Of a stretch of DNA of 64,000 nt, positions 1 through 13,430 are shown in pieces; position 1 is the stretch's first letter; each line of letters opens with the position of its first letter. A model generated the notes under the pieces. It had not been told where the DNA came from and made no database searches. It saw only the letters and a list, made by a program, of their open reading frames with translations. The DNA comes from Atrina japonica (taxonomy: Eukaryota > Mollusca > Bivalvia > Pterioida > Pinnidae). Where the stretch lies: the NCBI GenBank assembly GCA_030159075.1, contig BROG01000542.1, forward strand, positions 67,001 to 131,000, written 5' to 3'. The position numbers were made by a program, and so were the translations under genes.

Positions 1-96
1 TAACATATGTGGCGATGTAACGAGCAGTGTTTTAATTATTAGTTTGGCGTTAATGATATATATCTATTTGATGCATGAACGGAAAATAATTGAAAG

Positions 97-103
97 TATA
101 TAT

Positions 104-173
<70 letters not shown>
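97..173. repeat. (AT)n microsatellite
   Basis: Alternating TA broken by two phase slips (AATA at about 113 and 135). The flank TTGAAAGTATA just before it recurs just after the second AT tract (about 401-411), so the two tracts may descend from one duplicated locus. Confidence 0.95.
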
Positions 174-176
<3 letters not shown>

Positions 177-329
177 TGTTACATGTTTTTGACGATATGT
201 TGAATTTGATGATTTCATTGTCTCTGTTAGCATTGGATCATGCGGAAGGGTCCTTAGAAAGTCAAAAAACCCATGACACCATAGAACTGTGTGGACCCGC
301 AATATCCAGAAAGTTAAGGTTTATAACGG

Positions 330-332
<3 letters not shown>

Positions 333-399
<67 letters not shown>
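333..399. repeat. (AT)n microsatellite
   Basis: An uninterrupted AT dinucleotide run of about 65 bases. Reading frames through it give Tyr/Ile runs with no meaning. Confidence 0.95.
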
Positions 400-403
<4 letters not shown>

Positions 404-706
404 AAAGTATATAAAGATGGCAATTCTTACACTGGTACAATTACAGAGGCTTTAAAATGCATATAATTAAGATTTTCATAAGCTGCTCTGATTACCCCAT
501 GTGTGGCAGTACCGCCCAGCAGACAATTATTATACAGATGATTATCTCAGCACGGAATTTAATTCTGTTTCCCTGTTTTTTAATATTCTCTGAATTCCAA
601 GGAATGAACCCAAGTTAATATATGGCCTTTATTGCATTCCATTTTTAAAGATTCTGATTTAAATGTAATGTAAAATTAAGTGAAAACAGACAATTTGACA
701 TTATGA

Positions 707-1517
707 AGTCATAGCAATATTTTAACATACAGATTCTATAGTATGATATGGTTAATAATATCTGTCATAGCACTGTTTTAACATACAGATTCTATAGTAT
801 GATATGGTTAATAATATCTGTCATAGCACTGTTTTTACACACACATTCTATAGTCTGATATGGTTTATAATATCTGTCATAGCACTATTTTAACATACAG
901 ATTCTATAGTATGATATGGTTTATAATATCTGTCATAGCACTGTTTTACCACAGAATCTATAGTCTGATATGGTTAATAATATCTGTCATAGCACTGTTT
1001 TAACACACACATTCTATAGATTGATATGGTTAATAATATCTGTCATAGCACTGTTTTAACACTGAATCTATAGTATGATATGGTTAATAATATCTGTCAT
1101 AGCACTGTTTTAACATATAGATTCTATAGTATGATATGGTTTATAATATCTGTCATAGCACTGTTTTAACATACAGATTCTATAGTATGATATGGTTTAT
1201 AATATCTGTCATAGCACTGTTTTAACATACAGATTCTATAGTATGATATGGTTAATAATATCTGTCATAGCACTGTTTTAACACAGAGATTCTATAGTAT
1301 GATATGGTTAATAATATCTGTTATAGCACTGTTTTAACACAGAATCTATAGTCTGATATGGTTAATAATATCTGTCATAGAACTGTTTTAACATACAGAT
1401 TCTATAGTATGATATGGTTAATAACATCTGTCATAGCACTGTTTTAACATACAGATTCTATAGTATGATATGGTTAATAATATCTGTCATAGCTCTGTTT
1501 TAACATACAGATTCTAT
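707..1517. repeat. 56-bp minisatellite, about 14-15 copies
   Basis: The unit starts TCTGTCATAGCACTGTTTTA and repeats every 56 bases (for example 761 and 817) with substitutions and short 2-4-bp deletions. There is no open frame across it. The flanks are unremarkable AT-rich sequence. Confidence 0.95.
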
Positions 1518-2260
1518 ATCTATTTTACCTGCATTACAAATGTACATGTAATTTGTATCATAATATGAATGTATCGTTATTTCCCGTTATAAATTTTAAC
1601 GTTCTGGATATTGCGGTACACCGAGTTCTGTCACAGCATATATAAAGTAATTTTTGTTTTTACGTTTGATGAAGGCCTATCAAATTTTTATCAATATGTC
1701 ATCATCTACACAACCCATTTTAATACAGAGTTTCACAAAGATCTGTCCACCATTTTTTCTCTATCTTCCCATTTAACGTTACATTTAAATAAAGTGAACT
1801 GAGTACATTACCTCCATCTTGCACCTCTGATGACGGTCATTAAAATTTTGAATATACATGTGTAAAATCTCCCGATAGGTAAGTGTTTATGATGTATCAT
1901 TAACGGTAAATATGAACATTAACAATACGATCTTACAGTGTCATAAATTGATGGAGATTGCCACACATCGTACAAATGATAACAGGTTATTTATAAAATA
2001 CGGAGAACCTGACCATACGATCCTGACCCATAAATCAACGAAAATGAGCTGATGGATTAATCATATTCAAGTTACTTGGACTACTCAACCGCTAAGTTTT
2101 GTAATTTGTGTGTAAATATTAGAAGTAATTATCCATTTAGCAAAAATTTGAATGAAAGTTGACAGAGTTTAATCATTTATGTCATTCATGTACTGTGAAC
2201 ACGTAGAAAACAAAACAGGTGATTTAAGAAATGTTTTATGTATAATATGAAGCAGGGCTC
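1518..2260. other. Unassigned AT-rich sequence
   Basis: No gene, RNA or recognisable repeat is seen. One small open frame at 1611-1802 looks random in composition. Confidence 0.6.
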
Positions 2261-2273
2261 ACCCTGCCATTAG

Positions 2274-2560
2274 CGAGTCGACCTGGCTCAGTCTGTAGCG
2301 CACTCGACGCTTGATCGTGAGGTTGTGAGTTTGAGTCTAGCTGGCGGCAGGTTGGTTTCCTGTCCTTCGGATGAGACAGTAAAAACCGAGGTCCCGTGTC
2401 ACAGTAGGTGTCGGTGGGCATGTTAAAGAACCCTCACTGCTCAATGGCTGTAAGTGCCGAGCACAGGCCAAAATTTGAAGCCCTTCACCGGCATTTGGTG
2501 ACGTCTCCATATGAGTGAAAGATTCTTGAGTGGGACATTAAAAACATCAATAAACAAAAA
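2274..2560 (+). mobile_element. tRNA-derived SINE (family A), full length with perfect 13-bp TSD
   Basis: A perfect duplication, ACCCTGCCATTAG, flanks it at 2261-2273 and 2561-2573. The head has a pol III A box (TGGCTCAGTCTG, 2284-2295) and a diverged B box (about 2328-2338). The body is shared with copies elsewhere in the window (from 2387 on it is very close to 46670-46830). The tail is TTCTTGAGTGGGACATTAAA followed by AT-rich sequence. A V-SINE-like molluscan family is likely but not tested. The perfect TSD suggests a recent insertion. Confidence 0.9.
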
Positions 2561-2573
2561 ACCCTGCCATTAG

Positions 2574-4089
2574 ATATTGACTACAGTAATTTTGTTCACG
2601 ACTGGCTTAAAAGAACTTGTAATTGACTTATTTTCTGGCTTATATTTTTCTGGTCATGTTTGATGTGTATGCTTTGCGAGTGTCATACCACCCTTCACAA
2701 GAGAAAAATACAGCATGGCTGACCAAGTTTGACAATACACACAGCATGAGTAAGGGCATACTACATGTAGTTTGGTAACAGCAAAATTCTCTTGAAAATT
2801 CTCCCAGTCACATCGACCTCCAGACTTGCAAATGGTATGTCACCAATTTGCCACATTTATATAAAGTCTGCAATTGTCACCGAGTTAGGTAAAAGTAAAA
2901 AACACATTTGGTATCAAAATACACTGAGCTGGCTAATAAAAATTTCAACTGGCTAAAAAGAATCAATGTTGGCAAACTTTTTGTCTGACAGTCCCCCCCC
3001 CCCGAGTCCAGGGCGAGCCCACAGGAAGAAGTAAACAAGATGTCAAAAAGGGACCTAACAATTCACTAAGCCCAACCCTACCTACCAGACCCCTGACCCT
3101 GCGGTCAGGAAATTGACATGTTTTGTTACCTTGCCCTTACATCTACCATAAAACAAACTTAAAGAGAAATGGCCCTACATGTACATGAGGATGGACAAAA
3201 CAAAACAAACACAGAAAATTCATAACATTACTAAACTGGTTAGTAGTGAAAATCGTATTGAAATTGAATTGGAAATAAAGTAAAAAAATTTTGAAAAAAT
3301 GTGGTTTTATACCAAATATGTAGAGAAAAATAAAAAGCAACATCAATTTTGGCACGCTACTGTACATGTATATAACCTTTTTCATGCATGTACATACTGA
3401 ATTACATGTATATACAAACAAACCGTAAATATAAATTGTTTTGGTGGTAATTTCAAGTTATCAAATTATTATTCAGCGTTTCACTTTTTTATTTTTTAGG
3501 TATTTGAAGCGTTGATAAAAGGTTTTAAATTGATTTGAATAATACTGTATCAACTTTGAAAATATTCCAATAGAAAGTGAAATTTTAATTTTTCATGAAA
3601 TATTCATATATGCTGATTGAGCTTTTTAAAGAGATACAAGAAGTAAAAAAGTAAATAATACAAAGGTATTTCCATGGTTACATAAGTGAATAATTGTGCT
3701 AACTGGGATGGCTTAAAATTGCCAAATTCAGTTTATGACCATCCATACCTGGATGATTAATTTAATTGCAATATTTTGAACCCACCTAATTAATATGCCT
3801 ATCTTGTCAGGAACATATTGAAAGATGTTACGTAAGATGCTAAATATTGGGTAGCAAATTTCAAGTCATAGAAGTTTTAAACTGTTAATACGTGTACATA
3901 TATATCTATCTGTATGATATTAACGGTCTGTCAATTTTTCAATGACAGAGAGTTAATTCAAGGTGATGGTTGGCACATATTTCTCTAGAAAATTATGACT
4001 TTTGGAATTTTTAACCTAATGCAAAAAATGTATTTGCCGCAATCTTTTAGCAGAATATTTAAAGTTGGTGAATAATATGTGACAGATCT
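2574..4089. other. Unassigned AT-rich sequence
   Basis: Holds a C tract at about 2994-3003 and a minus-strand Phe/Val/Cys-rich frame at 3143-3421 of random look. No gene or RNA. Confidence 0.55.
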
Positions 4090-4466
4090 AGTTCACTTAG
4101 AGCCTAAGTCACAACCGGCCGTACTTCCACTCTACACAGCATGTATGGCAAAAAACATCAAGGAACGCACGGGCCTCGCATAGCAATCTTGCGGAATTTC
4201 GAACACGCAAACTGCCCATAAGCACATAAGGACAATTGGTCACTGTGACAATGTTGTCAGTTTTTGTCAGCAAAAGTATCATTTTGCAGTCCAAATGTTA
4301 TAGCAGTGAGCACTACAGTTAAGTGCAAAGGGGTCGCTACAGACCAGTTGCTGTTGCAATTACTCAGGTCGCAGTATACTCACAGACACAAGCAAACACA
4401 CAGACACACGAGCACACAGACACACAAGCACACACACACAAGCACACACACAAAGCACACACAGAT
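4090..4466. other. GC-richer segment of unknown origin with CA-rich end
   Basis: 4090-4370 is more GC-rich than its surroundings and has small open frames on both strands (minus 4109-4294, plus 4264-4470). It ends in a (CA)n/(CACAAG)n tract at 4380-4466. The layout fits a decayed transposon next to a microsatellite better than a gene, but I cannot name it. Confidence 0.4.
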
Positions 4467-5257
4467 ATGACGGTCATATAATAAGATTACAGACATGTAC
4501 ATTTATTTAAAGTAAAATGACATAAGTTTTCAGATATTACTTTTTACAGTTGTCAACATAGGCCTATCATCTTTGTTCTACTTTTATTCAAATCAGAAAT
4601 CTGTTTCACCTTGGATCCAAATGATATTTGGCTTCGTGGATTATAAAGTGTGCACCTCAAACCATATTATTTCTCAATACATTGCAAAATTGTTAAAGTT
4701 AATCCTTCATTAAGTCTTCATTTTGATATAGATGATACATCTTGCAAATGATTTCTCAGAATTATCAGAGATTAGCCATTCTATAAAGAAGTTGAAATCT
4801 ACAATGTATCTGTTCCAATTCTAGGTTATTTTAACTATGCGTATTATGAATGCCGAAAGTCTTTTAATTTTCTACCACACACTGTGGTATGTTGACTGGA
4901 GTTCTGTATGTAGTTTTTTTTTATCTAAATAGCATGATAACAAAATATGATAAACAAATAGAGTACTTTTTATATGCACGTATTTGTTAGATTTTTAAAA
5001 AATATTTGGCAAAATCTAAATAGATGATATTTTGTTCCTTGTCTTAAAATAAACTACATAAATACACCATTAAAAATAAAATGGATAAATTAAAAATTAT
5101 AGTATAATTTATTGACTATAATTAAATTAAAAAAAAAAACCAAAAAACAAAACAGATAACCAATTAACTAATCTTGCGAGATCACCCACACGGATGACCG
5201 ATGACCAGTCTTGAGGGACATTAAAACAAAGTGCTCAGTTAAATCATCCTTTCAATA
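4467..5257. other. Unassigned AT-rich sequence
   Basis: Contains A-rich patches (5090-5160). Nothing recognised. Confidence 0.55.
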
Positions 5258-5434
5258 AAACCTCTTTGGAAAGACCGTTGGTCTCATGAGACCACCCATC
5301 GATATCATATATGTAGCAAAGTCTCTAGAGTTACATTGTATAAAAAGTAAAAATGAAGAAGTACCAATGGATAATCGAAACTTAAATCCATTAGAATATG
5401 ACAGATTGAATATATTACGAAAAAAAAAAATGCT

Positions 5435-6086
5435 CGCAACAAGAAGAACAAGATGGGACCAGGTGTCCAGGAGGCGTCAGGGACCCCTGTCAGCATGTCA
5501 AGATGACTGTTCAAGAAACATTTTGCCCCTATGTCTATGTCATTTATGAAGACTCTAAGACCCATAACTCTGGCCAAATACAGTGTAAACTTGTACATAA
5601 CAACCTCCTTAGGGCCACAGGAAAACTGGTCTCTATAGGGAGGTGGTCTTTATATAAAGGTTGATTTGTACACTAATGGTACTATTGGGGACAGCAGAAA
5701 ATGCTCTTTATGACCAGGTGGTTTTTATACACAGGTGGTTACTAAAGCAGGTTTCACTGTATTGTGAAATGTGGGCCATAATCTCATTGATATAAAGCTG
5801 AATACCAAATTTGGTTAAAATTTGAGGACAGAAACTCACGTTATCTGATGGAAACACCATGCCCCCACGAGCTGAGCCATTCATAAAGATGACAAAGTCC
5901 CATAACTCTGGCAAATATTTCAAAGTCCCATAACTCTGGTAAATATTTCAAAGACCCATAACTCTGGTAAATATTGAAAAAAAAAACTCAAGATATTTGA
6001 TTGATAATGAAATGTTGCAAAAAGACAGACACAAAACATATGCCCCCTTCCCAATTATCATCAATTTCAGGGGCATGAAAATGAAA
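5435..6086. repeat. Composite of dispersed repeats
   Basis: Blocks ending CCCATAACTCTGG occur four times (5560, 5908, 5928, 5955). They surround the MITE at 5579-5761 and end where the 6087 MITE starts, so the interval is a stack of nested insertions. The small open frames here follow repeat boundaries and are not genes. Confidence 0.5.
5579..5761. mobile_element. TA-CAGTGAAACC family MITE
   Basis: Termini TACAGTGTAAACTTGTAC and AGCAGGTTTCACTGTA are inverted. The interior has AGGTGGTCTTTATATAAAGG and GACCAGGTGGTTTTTATACA. TA at both ends and a CAGT start fit a Tc1/mariner-type element; no transposase is present. Confidence 0.8.
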
Positions 6087-6318
6087 TACTGTATACCTTG
6101 AAAATTTCGCCCCTGGTTAATTTTGCCCTTTTGCAACTGAAAACATATTCACCCCATCTTAAATTTGCCCTAAATCACCAAAATCTCATGGATGGGATGA
6201 ATTTCTATGCTTCTCCTATCTAGCTTGAAAATTTTGCCTTCATTTCGAATTCGCCCTCTCATCTACGGGCGAAGATGTTGAAAATTAAACAGAGGCGAAA
6301 ATTTCCAAGTATACAGTA
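6087..6318. mobile_element. TA-type MITE (TACTGTATACC family)
   Basis: Left end TACTGTATACCTTGAAAATT and right end AATTTCCAAGTATACAGTA are inverted repeats; inner GCCC/GGGC-bearing words also pair. A partial relative at 49478-49600 shares AACATATTCACTCCATTTTA. Confidence 0.75.
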
Positions 6319-7020
6319 AATAAATCTTCGGGTTCAAAATTTAAGAACATCAGGTCAATTTTCTCAGGACTATTAAGATGTTAGGCTGTACATGTAATGT
6401 TAATCAAGATATGTCAAACAGATGGTTAGATAACATTTGCAACAAACCACAAGTTATGGCCGACACCTGCATTCCTATCAACAAATACAATGTAGATAAC
6501 CAGATTCGGTTCCTATCAAAATCAAGGTCTTAACAGAGTTTAGTTATTTCACCGAGTTTGTTTCAAGATTGGGAATCACAGGTGTGATTGGTGGGCCATA
6601 ATGGAAAAGAATGCATGTACATGTAGGCTACATATCCCTTGCTCTCCTGCCCATGGGATACTGACTGCTACAGGAAATGCTTTTCCAGCTGGTGAATTAT
6701 GGGAGAAGATGTACACTAGAGAGGCAGCCCCAAAGAAATGAACGTAGGAAAGAGAGTGTTGACCATATATTATCTACAGAAAGAGAGAAAGGGAGAAAAT
6801 ATGACCAATACAAACATCATAAAAATCTTTTGATAAAATTCACAGAAAACAAAAGATGAAGACACACTTTTCCAAATAATGACAATAAAAATCATAAATG
6901 ATAATGATCTATATAGTGGTGGCCATCTTGAGAGAACAGTCCATTTCTGTCTTTGAAATGTGGCCTTTTAGGACATTAATAGATATCAATATCTCAAAAA
7001 GAGGTACTATTTACAGATAT

Positions 7021-7114
7021 TTAACCCTTTCAACCCTACAGGCCATAATAGATTAGTCTTAATCAATAGATAATCACAGCAAATCACTCAGATAATCAGT
7101 GGTGAAAGGGTTAA
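7021..7114. mobile_element. TTAA-bounded palindromic element
   Basis: TTAACCCTTTCAACCCTACA at the left and GGTGAAAGGGTTAA at the right. The interior has the family word AGATTAGTCTTAATCA. 94 bases, no coding capacity. Confidence 0.75.
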
Positions 7115-7744
7115 GTGAGTGATTTCTGAAATGGTGTCTCAAAAGTCGGGTGGTCTTTCATGACAGCGACATCTCAAGACAGGTTTCACTGTAGCATGTT
7201 TGTTCTCAATTGTCATGGAAGTAAAAAGGAAGTGATAAGTATACCTTCTGATTTGTATAAAAATGATGTACCTACAAATACTTGACTTACATTTAGATAA
7301 TAAATGTAGAAGAAATTGTGTCATGGATAAAGACATATATATGCACGCTTGTCGAAAATTGTGGAAAATTTACATGTACATTTAACCAACTGTAAAAAAA
7401 ATAAAATAAAATAAAAAAAATAGAATTGTCAATTTTAATCAGTCGGGATTGTTATACTAGACTAGGATATAAGTGTGAGTAAATTTTGATATAAATCCAA
7501 ACAATTTACTAAAAACTCATTGATGAAACTGAGATTCAAAATAAAGAACTATTTTTAGGAAATCTCCTTTAAATACAGACTACCAAATCTAGATAAATAC
7601 ATCTCCATAGAGATTAAAACCATGTAGCGTGTAAGCATTTGGCACTTTCCCTACATTCAATTTCAAGCTCCATTTCCACTAGGTGTCAGCACCCAGCATG
7701 GTTCAGTGGCAAATTGGCAATTAGAGACCGATATTCCCTTTGCC

Positions 7745-8036
7745 ATCACTAGGCTGTGAGATATGCCAGCTATATACACTGTTGTGATTATACACTACTG
7801 TGTGAAATGCTAGCTTCTATATACACTGATGTGAATTATGTCAGCTTCTGCATACACTACTGTGAGAAATGCTAGCTTTTACATACACTGATGTGAGATA
7901 TGTCAGCTTCTGCATACACTACTGTGTGAAATGCTAGCTTCTACATGCACATACACTGATGTGAGATATGTCAGCTTCTGCATACACTACTATGAGAAAT
8001 GCTAGCTTCTACATACACTGGTGTGAGATAGGCCAG
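7745..8036. repeat. About 62-bp minisatellite, 4-5 units
   Basis: Alternating half-units GAAATGCTAGCTTCTACATA and GATATGTCAGCTTCTGCATA, each followed by CACTGATGTGA or CACTACTGTGA, make a dimeric repeat of two related halves of about 31 bases. Confidence 0.85.
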
Positions 8037-8559
8037 CAACTAAATATGGCTACTACATTTGGTACTAACTGGGAAATTGAAACTCCTCAAACTGAGTAAC
8101 CACCATACTGACCGATTGCAGAAGAAATGACCACTGGATGACAGATCTCTTAGTGGAAAATGGACTTTGCTATCAATTTCACTGTTAGAGATATCAGGTG
8201 TCCTAGTTAATCTAGAGATGAGTCTCATGTCCATCAACACACACTGAAGTCTTGAGACACTGACCACTACATCTCTATCAAATGACCACTTACAGAACTG
8301 ACCAGCAATATAAGCAAATGTCACTCAACTCCTTTAGCAAAATAATCAAATTCTAGGTTATCTTATAAAGACTTATCTCAGAATCTTTGGAGTATGGAAA
8401 TTTTTGTTTTGACCAGAAATTTACCTTATCAGATAAGAAAATGATGCATGCTTTGATTCAGATAAATGATCTTTTTGAAACCAGACAAATATTAACAAAA
8501 ATGATACCGTACTAAAGTGGCCGACCTTTTCACTGAAAAATTCCCAAGTTACTCAAGTC

Positions 8560-8561
<2 letters not shown>

Positions 8562-8587
<26 letters not shown>
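8562..8587. repeat. Poly-T tract
   Basis: 26 T residues in a row, interrupted by nothing; possibly the minus-strand A-tail of an old retrotransposed piece, but no body is identifiable. Confidence 0.85.
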
Positions 8588-8590
<3 letters not shown>

Positions 8591-8645
8591 TGCTTTGTAG
8601 TTTTTATTTTATTCTAATTCTTTGGATTTATCTGGCGAGAATAAT

Positions 8646-8862
8646 AAACTCATCAATCCTTGTGTTCACATTTAGACTCACCCAAATCAATAAAGAGGAT
8701 GGTTCAATGTCATAATTTGGGGGTGAACAAGTTAATATTGCATGTAAAATGATTACAAATTTATAATTATTATAAATCATACACCCCTGAATTCTGACAG
8801 TGGACTGCACCATTTCTTGAAATGGGCCAGTCCAAATGTGACTTCAGGGGTTGATGAGTTAA
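8646..8862. mobile_element. TTAA-bounded palindromic element, long form
   Basis: The right end GGGGTTGATGAGTTAA is canonical; the left end AAACTCATCAATCC has lost its TTAA. The interior has GGGCCAGTCCAAATGTGACT and an inverted CACATTTAGACTCACCC. Confidence 0.65.
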
Positions 8863-9552
8863 GATATTTTCACATCTGTATATACACATTGACAAAGGAA
8901 AGAGTTTTCAATATCAATAGAAATTTCAATATCATATTTATAGAAAACAAGTGCTGAAAACACCAGGGAAATAAACATTAAATAAACCCTGGCAGAAAAC
9001 AAAAACTGATCTAAGCAAACAGATGATACACTGTCCTACATTTCAGAAAACAATGACAAATGAATATACAGAGCCATGGTCAAACTGACCCTCATCTATA
9101 TCAAAAAGACTGACCAGCAAATGGTAATTGATTTTGTGACCAGGAGTGCTCAGCGGGGACAAAAAGTAATAATTATGTGCATGTGATGTATTGTGATGAT
9201 ACAGAACATCTTGCTGTGAAACTGATTATCTAAACTGTGTAAGTTTCACATTATCATTTAATCAAATTAGTAGAATTCATTTCATCATCTGTATGATCAG
9301 GGTTTACAGTTTAATATTATTCATACAGACCATTTGAAAGAGAATTTGGACATGCAATGATTATCCCTTTCAAAGAGCCATTAAATTCGGAAGAAGACTT
9401 TTATATCAAGAAAGGAATTACAATGACCCATTTAAGTATGGTTGTACAGAATCTGTTGGTTTTTCTTTTGCTTCCCTCAGACCCCCACTTCTATTTAATT
9501 TTCTTCTAACAGCCTTAAAAATATTCTTTTTCAATACTTGGTTAAATATGCC
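8863..9552. other. Unassigned AT-rich sequence
   Basis: No repeat or coding signal seen. Confidence 0.5.
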
Positions 9553-9644
9553 TTTACATAAAACCTCTTTTGAGAGGCCGCCTGTCTTGAGAGACACATT
9601 TTAGCACCAAATGGGGTGGTCTCATTAAGACAGGTTTCATTGTA
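9553..9644. mobile_element. Short TA-CAGTGAAACC-like element
   Basis: ACATAAAACCTCTTTTGAGAGG at the left and AAGACAGGTTTCATTGTA at the right flank GACC/GGTC-type words. It is a half-length version of the same type. Similar fragments lie at about 5258-5300, 7131-7193, 14085-14206, 20105-20175 and 21137-21290. Confidence 0.6.
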
Positions 9645-9787
9645 TATACACTTAAACTGTTTCTAGCAAGCACCTGTCAAGAACGGACACTTTATAATGT
9701 TGCCTTTAGAGGTCACGTCAGTTGGATTGACTATATAAACAAGTGTGACCTTAATACACAGGTAAACTTATACAAAGTCTATTTTTG

Positions 9788-10272
9788 TGTGTATCTTGTC
9801 TATATATGTCAGCTGTTTTGTCTGTATCTTGTCTATATACATGTATGTCAGCTGTTTTGTCTGTATCTTGTCTATATATGTCAGCTGTTTTGTCTGTATC
9901 TTGTCTATATGTCAGCTGTTTTGTCTGTATCTTTCTATATATGTCAGCTGTTTGTATCATCTTGTCTATATATGTCAGCTGTTTTGTCTGTATCTTGTCT
10001 ATACATGTCAGCTGTTTTGTCTGTATCTTGTCTATATATGTCAGCTGTTTTGTCTGTATCTTGTCTATATATGTCAGCTGTTTTGTCTGTATCTTGTCTA
10101 TATATGTCAGCTGTTTTGTCTGTATCTTGTCTATATATGTCAGCTGTTTTGTCTGTATCTTGTCTATATATGTCAGCTGTTTTGTCTGTATCATATATAC
10201 ATGTTGTTTTGTCTGTATCATGACTATATATTGCTGTTAATTTGTCTGTATCTTGTCTATATATGTCAGCTA
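9788..10272. repeat. 33-bp minisatellite, about 14 copies
   Basis: The unit is built on TATATATGTCAGCTGTTTTG plus TCTGTATCTTGTC, with period 33 (for example CTGTATC at 10021 and 10054). The period is a multiple of three, which leaves several frames open on both strands. No coding signal. Confidence 0.95.
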
Positions 10273-10650
10273 TATTGTATCCTACTTTTATCATTGTTTT
10301 TCTCGTTCTAATTTACATGTAAGTCGATTATTCACCTGTTTCACCCCCAAAACCACAGTGTTATTTACAGTACGTGTATTTAAACTTATACTTTGTTCAA
10401 ACTGTAATTACGCAAAATACTAAAAAATATTGATTGTTTAAATTGAAATAAGCTGTTACACATTTTAAACTGTTAGCTTGGATTCATATGCCAGACACAT
10501 ACATCTCCTAACATTTTCTTTTATTTATTGTTTATAGATACCTTTTTCTCATTTTTTTGTTTCTGACTAGATTCATTTAATTGAAAGATGAAGGTGTGAT
10601 TTGTCAAACATTTATCATGTCACATTTATCATTATATATATATATATTTA

Positions 10651-10824
10651 TAGTCAATTCCACTTATAACGAGAATGAATATAATGAAATACTGGTTATA
10701 AGAAGGATATATATTTTCCCCGTTCATTTCTTACATCATAAAATATGGGTCGGAATAACGAAATCCAGCTATAACGAGGTTTAAATTTATCTCCCTTCCA
10801 CTTTGTTATAAGTGGAGTTGACTA
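10651..10824. mobile_element. TA-type MITE with ACTCCACTTATAACGA ends
   Basis: TA-GTCAATTCCACTTATAACGA at the left and TTATAAGTGGAGTTGAC-TA at the right form terminal inverted repeats of about 20 bases. The element is 174 bases with no coding capacity. A longer relative is at 39532-39915. Confidence 0.85.
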
Positions 10825-13430
10825 ACTATATATATAATTTATCTCCCTTCCACTATGTATACTGGTCAGCGACCAATTATTGCTAACGCATTTTATTTTA
10901 CCTGATACTTTCTGGTTCTTTTCTTTCAGTAATCGGAATAGTGTCTTGACCAGGAAACACAAAAAATTCTATCAAAGTTTGCACGTGTTTGCCATTCCAC
11001 ACCAGTTAAAAACAATTGGGGAGAATTGATACTTGGTGAGAATTGTTTGCTGACCAGTATATATATATATATATAATTAGAAAGAGTTTCATTATATTAT
11101 CAACTCCCACTCTAAACATCCAATTTCCAATCTAATTATTTAGTTCCACAAATTCATTCTCAAATTAATTTGGCAATATAAAAAATTCAGTATACAAAAC
11201 TTAAAACTTGTATGCATCAAATACATTACATACAAAACTTAAAAACTGTATTCATCAAATATACAAAACTTTAAAATTGTATTCATCAAATAAAAGAAAA
11301 TAATCATAACACTTACCAGGGCTTAGCACTTAATTCCGTAAAACTGTAGAATCCACAGAATCTCTCGAAATCAAGCAAAATTTATAGAATTCACTAAAAG
11401 TCACCAGTAATGTATTCCCATAGTTTTAAAGAAACATACAATTTTTATGTCAGTCTTGTGTATGTATAAAATCTATACGAGATATCTTTAAAATGACAGG
11501 CTTGATCTGAACTGATTTGGTTAGCATAGTTAAATCTGATTGACGGCATTCGTTGACTGTTGAGTGGTTGGAGAGATCACATGATCCGTACAGGTACATG
11601 CATCAGGTATGAGTGGCTATAAGTAGGGAGCACAGGTTTACTTTAAATTTTGAATTTACCTGTATGGTATCAGATTTTACCTGTATACCTTGCTGACTTT
11701 TAACATAATCACCGATATATAGAGCTACATAACCTATTTAGCATTTTATTTCACTCGTTCTGCGTATATAAATATTTAAGAGTACAAACAGGCTGGATGC
11801 TTGTGATGGCTATTGATTAGAATGTGTAGTAAATGTGATACCTTGAAAACAGACACACGCATATGCTGTAAAATGTATCATCATTTCCAATGGTGAATAC
11901 ATTAAGATAATAGTATTGGTTTCGTCAAGTTGTTGTCCCTGTGAGAGCCTTGAGGGCTTACAACATGTATGCATTTCAATAGATAAAAACAACATCAACA
12001 AAATACTAAAAAGAAAAATATATAGTCATGGGTAAATTTTAGAATTTCCATTGGGATTTAAGATACATCAATAAAAATAAAAGGAAGTTTCAATTTTTAA
12101 AGAAATGCATAACAAAAATTTTACTCAATTCTTAAGCTCACCTAACATTTTATATTTTTAAAATGAAAACACACATAAACTATTGTGTGACTTAAAAAAT
12201 TGTGTATTTATGATCTAATATTGAAAATAATTATGAAAACTTCAGAAAAACTAAATAAAAAAACTTTATAAACTTATATGAGTACCCAGTACATGCAGAT
12301 CACTTCAGTGGTAGTTATCATACACAAATTTTTTTTTTTTATGTGAATGAAATAATAATAATAATAGTAATTGTGTTTTCTATTTAGTTATATCCAGAAA
12401 ATAAAAAAAAAAATAAAAATAAAATAAAAGTTAATCTTGATCCTGAATATGAGTAAAATTTTTTGACTTCAGGCCATTGCCACCAAAATTCCAAAGCAAT
12501 TTTTGCCTTCCCTCATTACATACAATACATATGTATAATAATAATAATACAACCTGTACACCCCTATTTCTGGACAATAGACCATACTGTTTTGGTTTTG
12601 GATACATCCCCAAATATGCCACATCATCTTGGTCGACCTATATCTGTAGAATATACATTTTAAGTATCTTCTTTTTTATAGAAATCATGAAAATTTTCCT
12701 CCATTATAAGAGTTCCTTATTATATAACTAACCATATTCTTGCTAGGCTATAAGCGAGTTTTCATTTCAATGGCAAACATTTATTCAATATTAATTTAAA
12801 AGTTTGACAATATTGTACATTTTAAATTTTGAATAAAATGATCTATTTCCATTACTGCCCACAAAATATAAATAACCAGTTTTTTAATTTTACACATTTG
12901 TTTTTCACTGATCTGAATACATGTACAATGTCTCTATCTATAATTATAAACATTTTAAAACATTAAAGCATGAAGTTTGTAAACAGCTTCATAGTTCTCC
13001 TCTTTACTGATACAATAATTAAACCTGATCCTTAAGGGAACTTATGCGATATGGATTATGCATCCTGCATGTGCTCCATAATTAGCGGGAACAAGTTGCA
13101 CATGGGATTAAAACAACTATATACATGTATATTCATTTACTGTCAAACATGTTTAAACATTTATCGATCAATTAACATGAGAACTGATAATTTATTTACG
13201 ACATACATGTAAGAGAAAACTGTGGGTAAAAATTATGTAAAGTATTCTGTTGGTCATGTTATCATGAAATTGACAAATGTCAAATTGATTATTGCTAAGT
13301 ATAAAAAAAAAATACCCAAACATCAATAAGTCCTTTTACGGGATTACTGCACCTTATTTCAGTGAAACTGTGACATTTAAACCCCAAAAGAAATCTAACA
13401 TTCACCATAAAATTAAGGGGGAATACATAC
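10825..13430. other. Unassigned AT-rich sequence
   Basis: Mostly unique-looking. It has an (AT)n tract at about 11057-11075 and ATA/ATAA runs at 12350-12430 and 12535-12550. A donor-like CTG|GTAAGT on the minus strand at 11317 is followed by no convincing exon. Confidence 0.5.

Noticed and set aside
9751..10311. Long open frames on both strands through the 33-bp array
   Set aside because: The unit length is a multiple of three and has few stops, so frames stay open by construction. The direct repeats also have no unique spacers, so it is not a CRISPR array.
11317..11380. Minus-strand exon ending at CTG|GTAAGT
   Set aside because: The segment before it has stops in the useful frame or is very short, and no matching acceptor is convincing.
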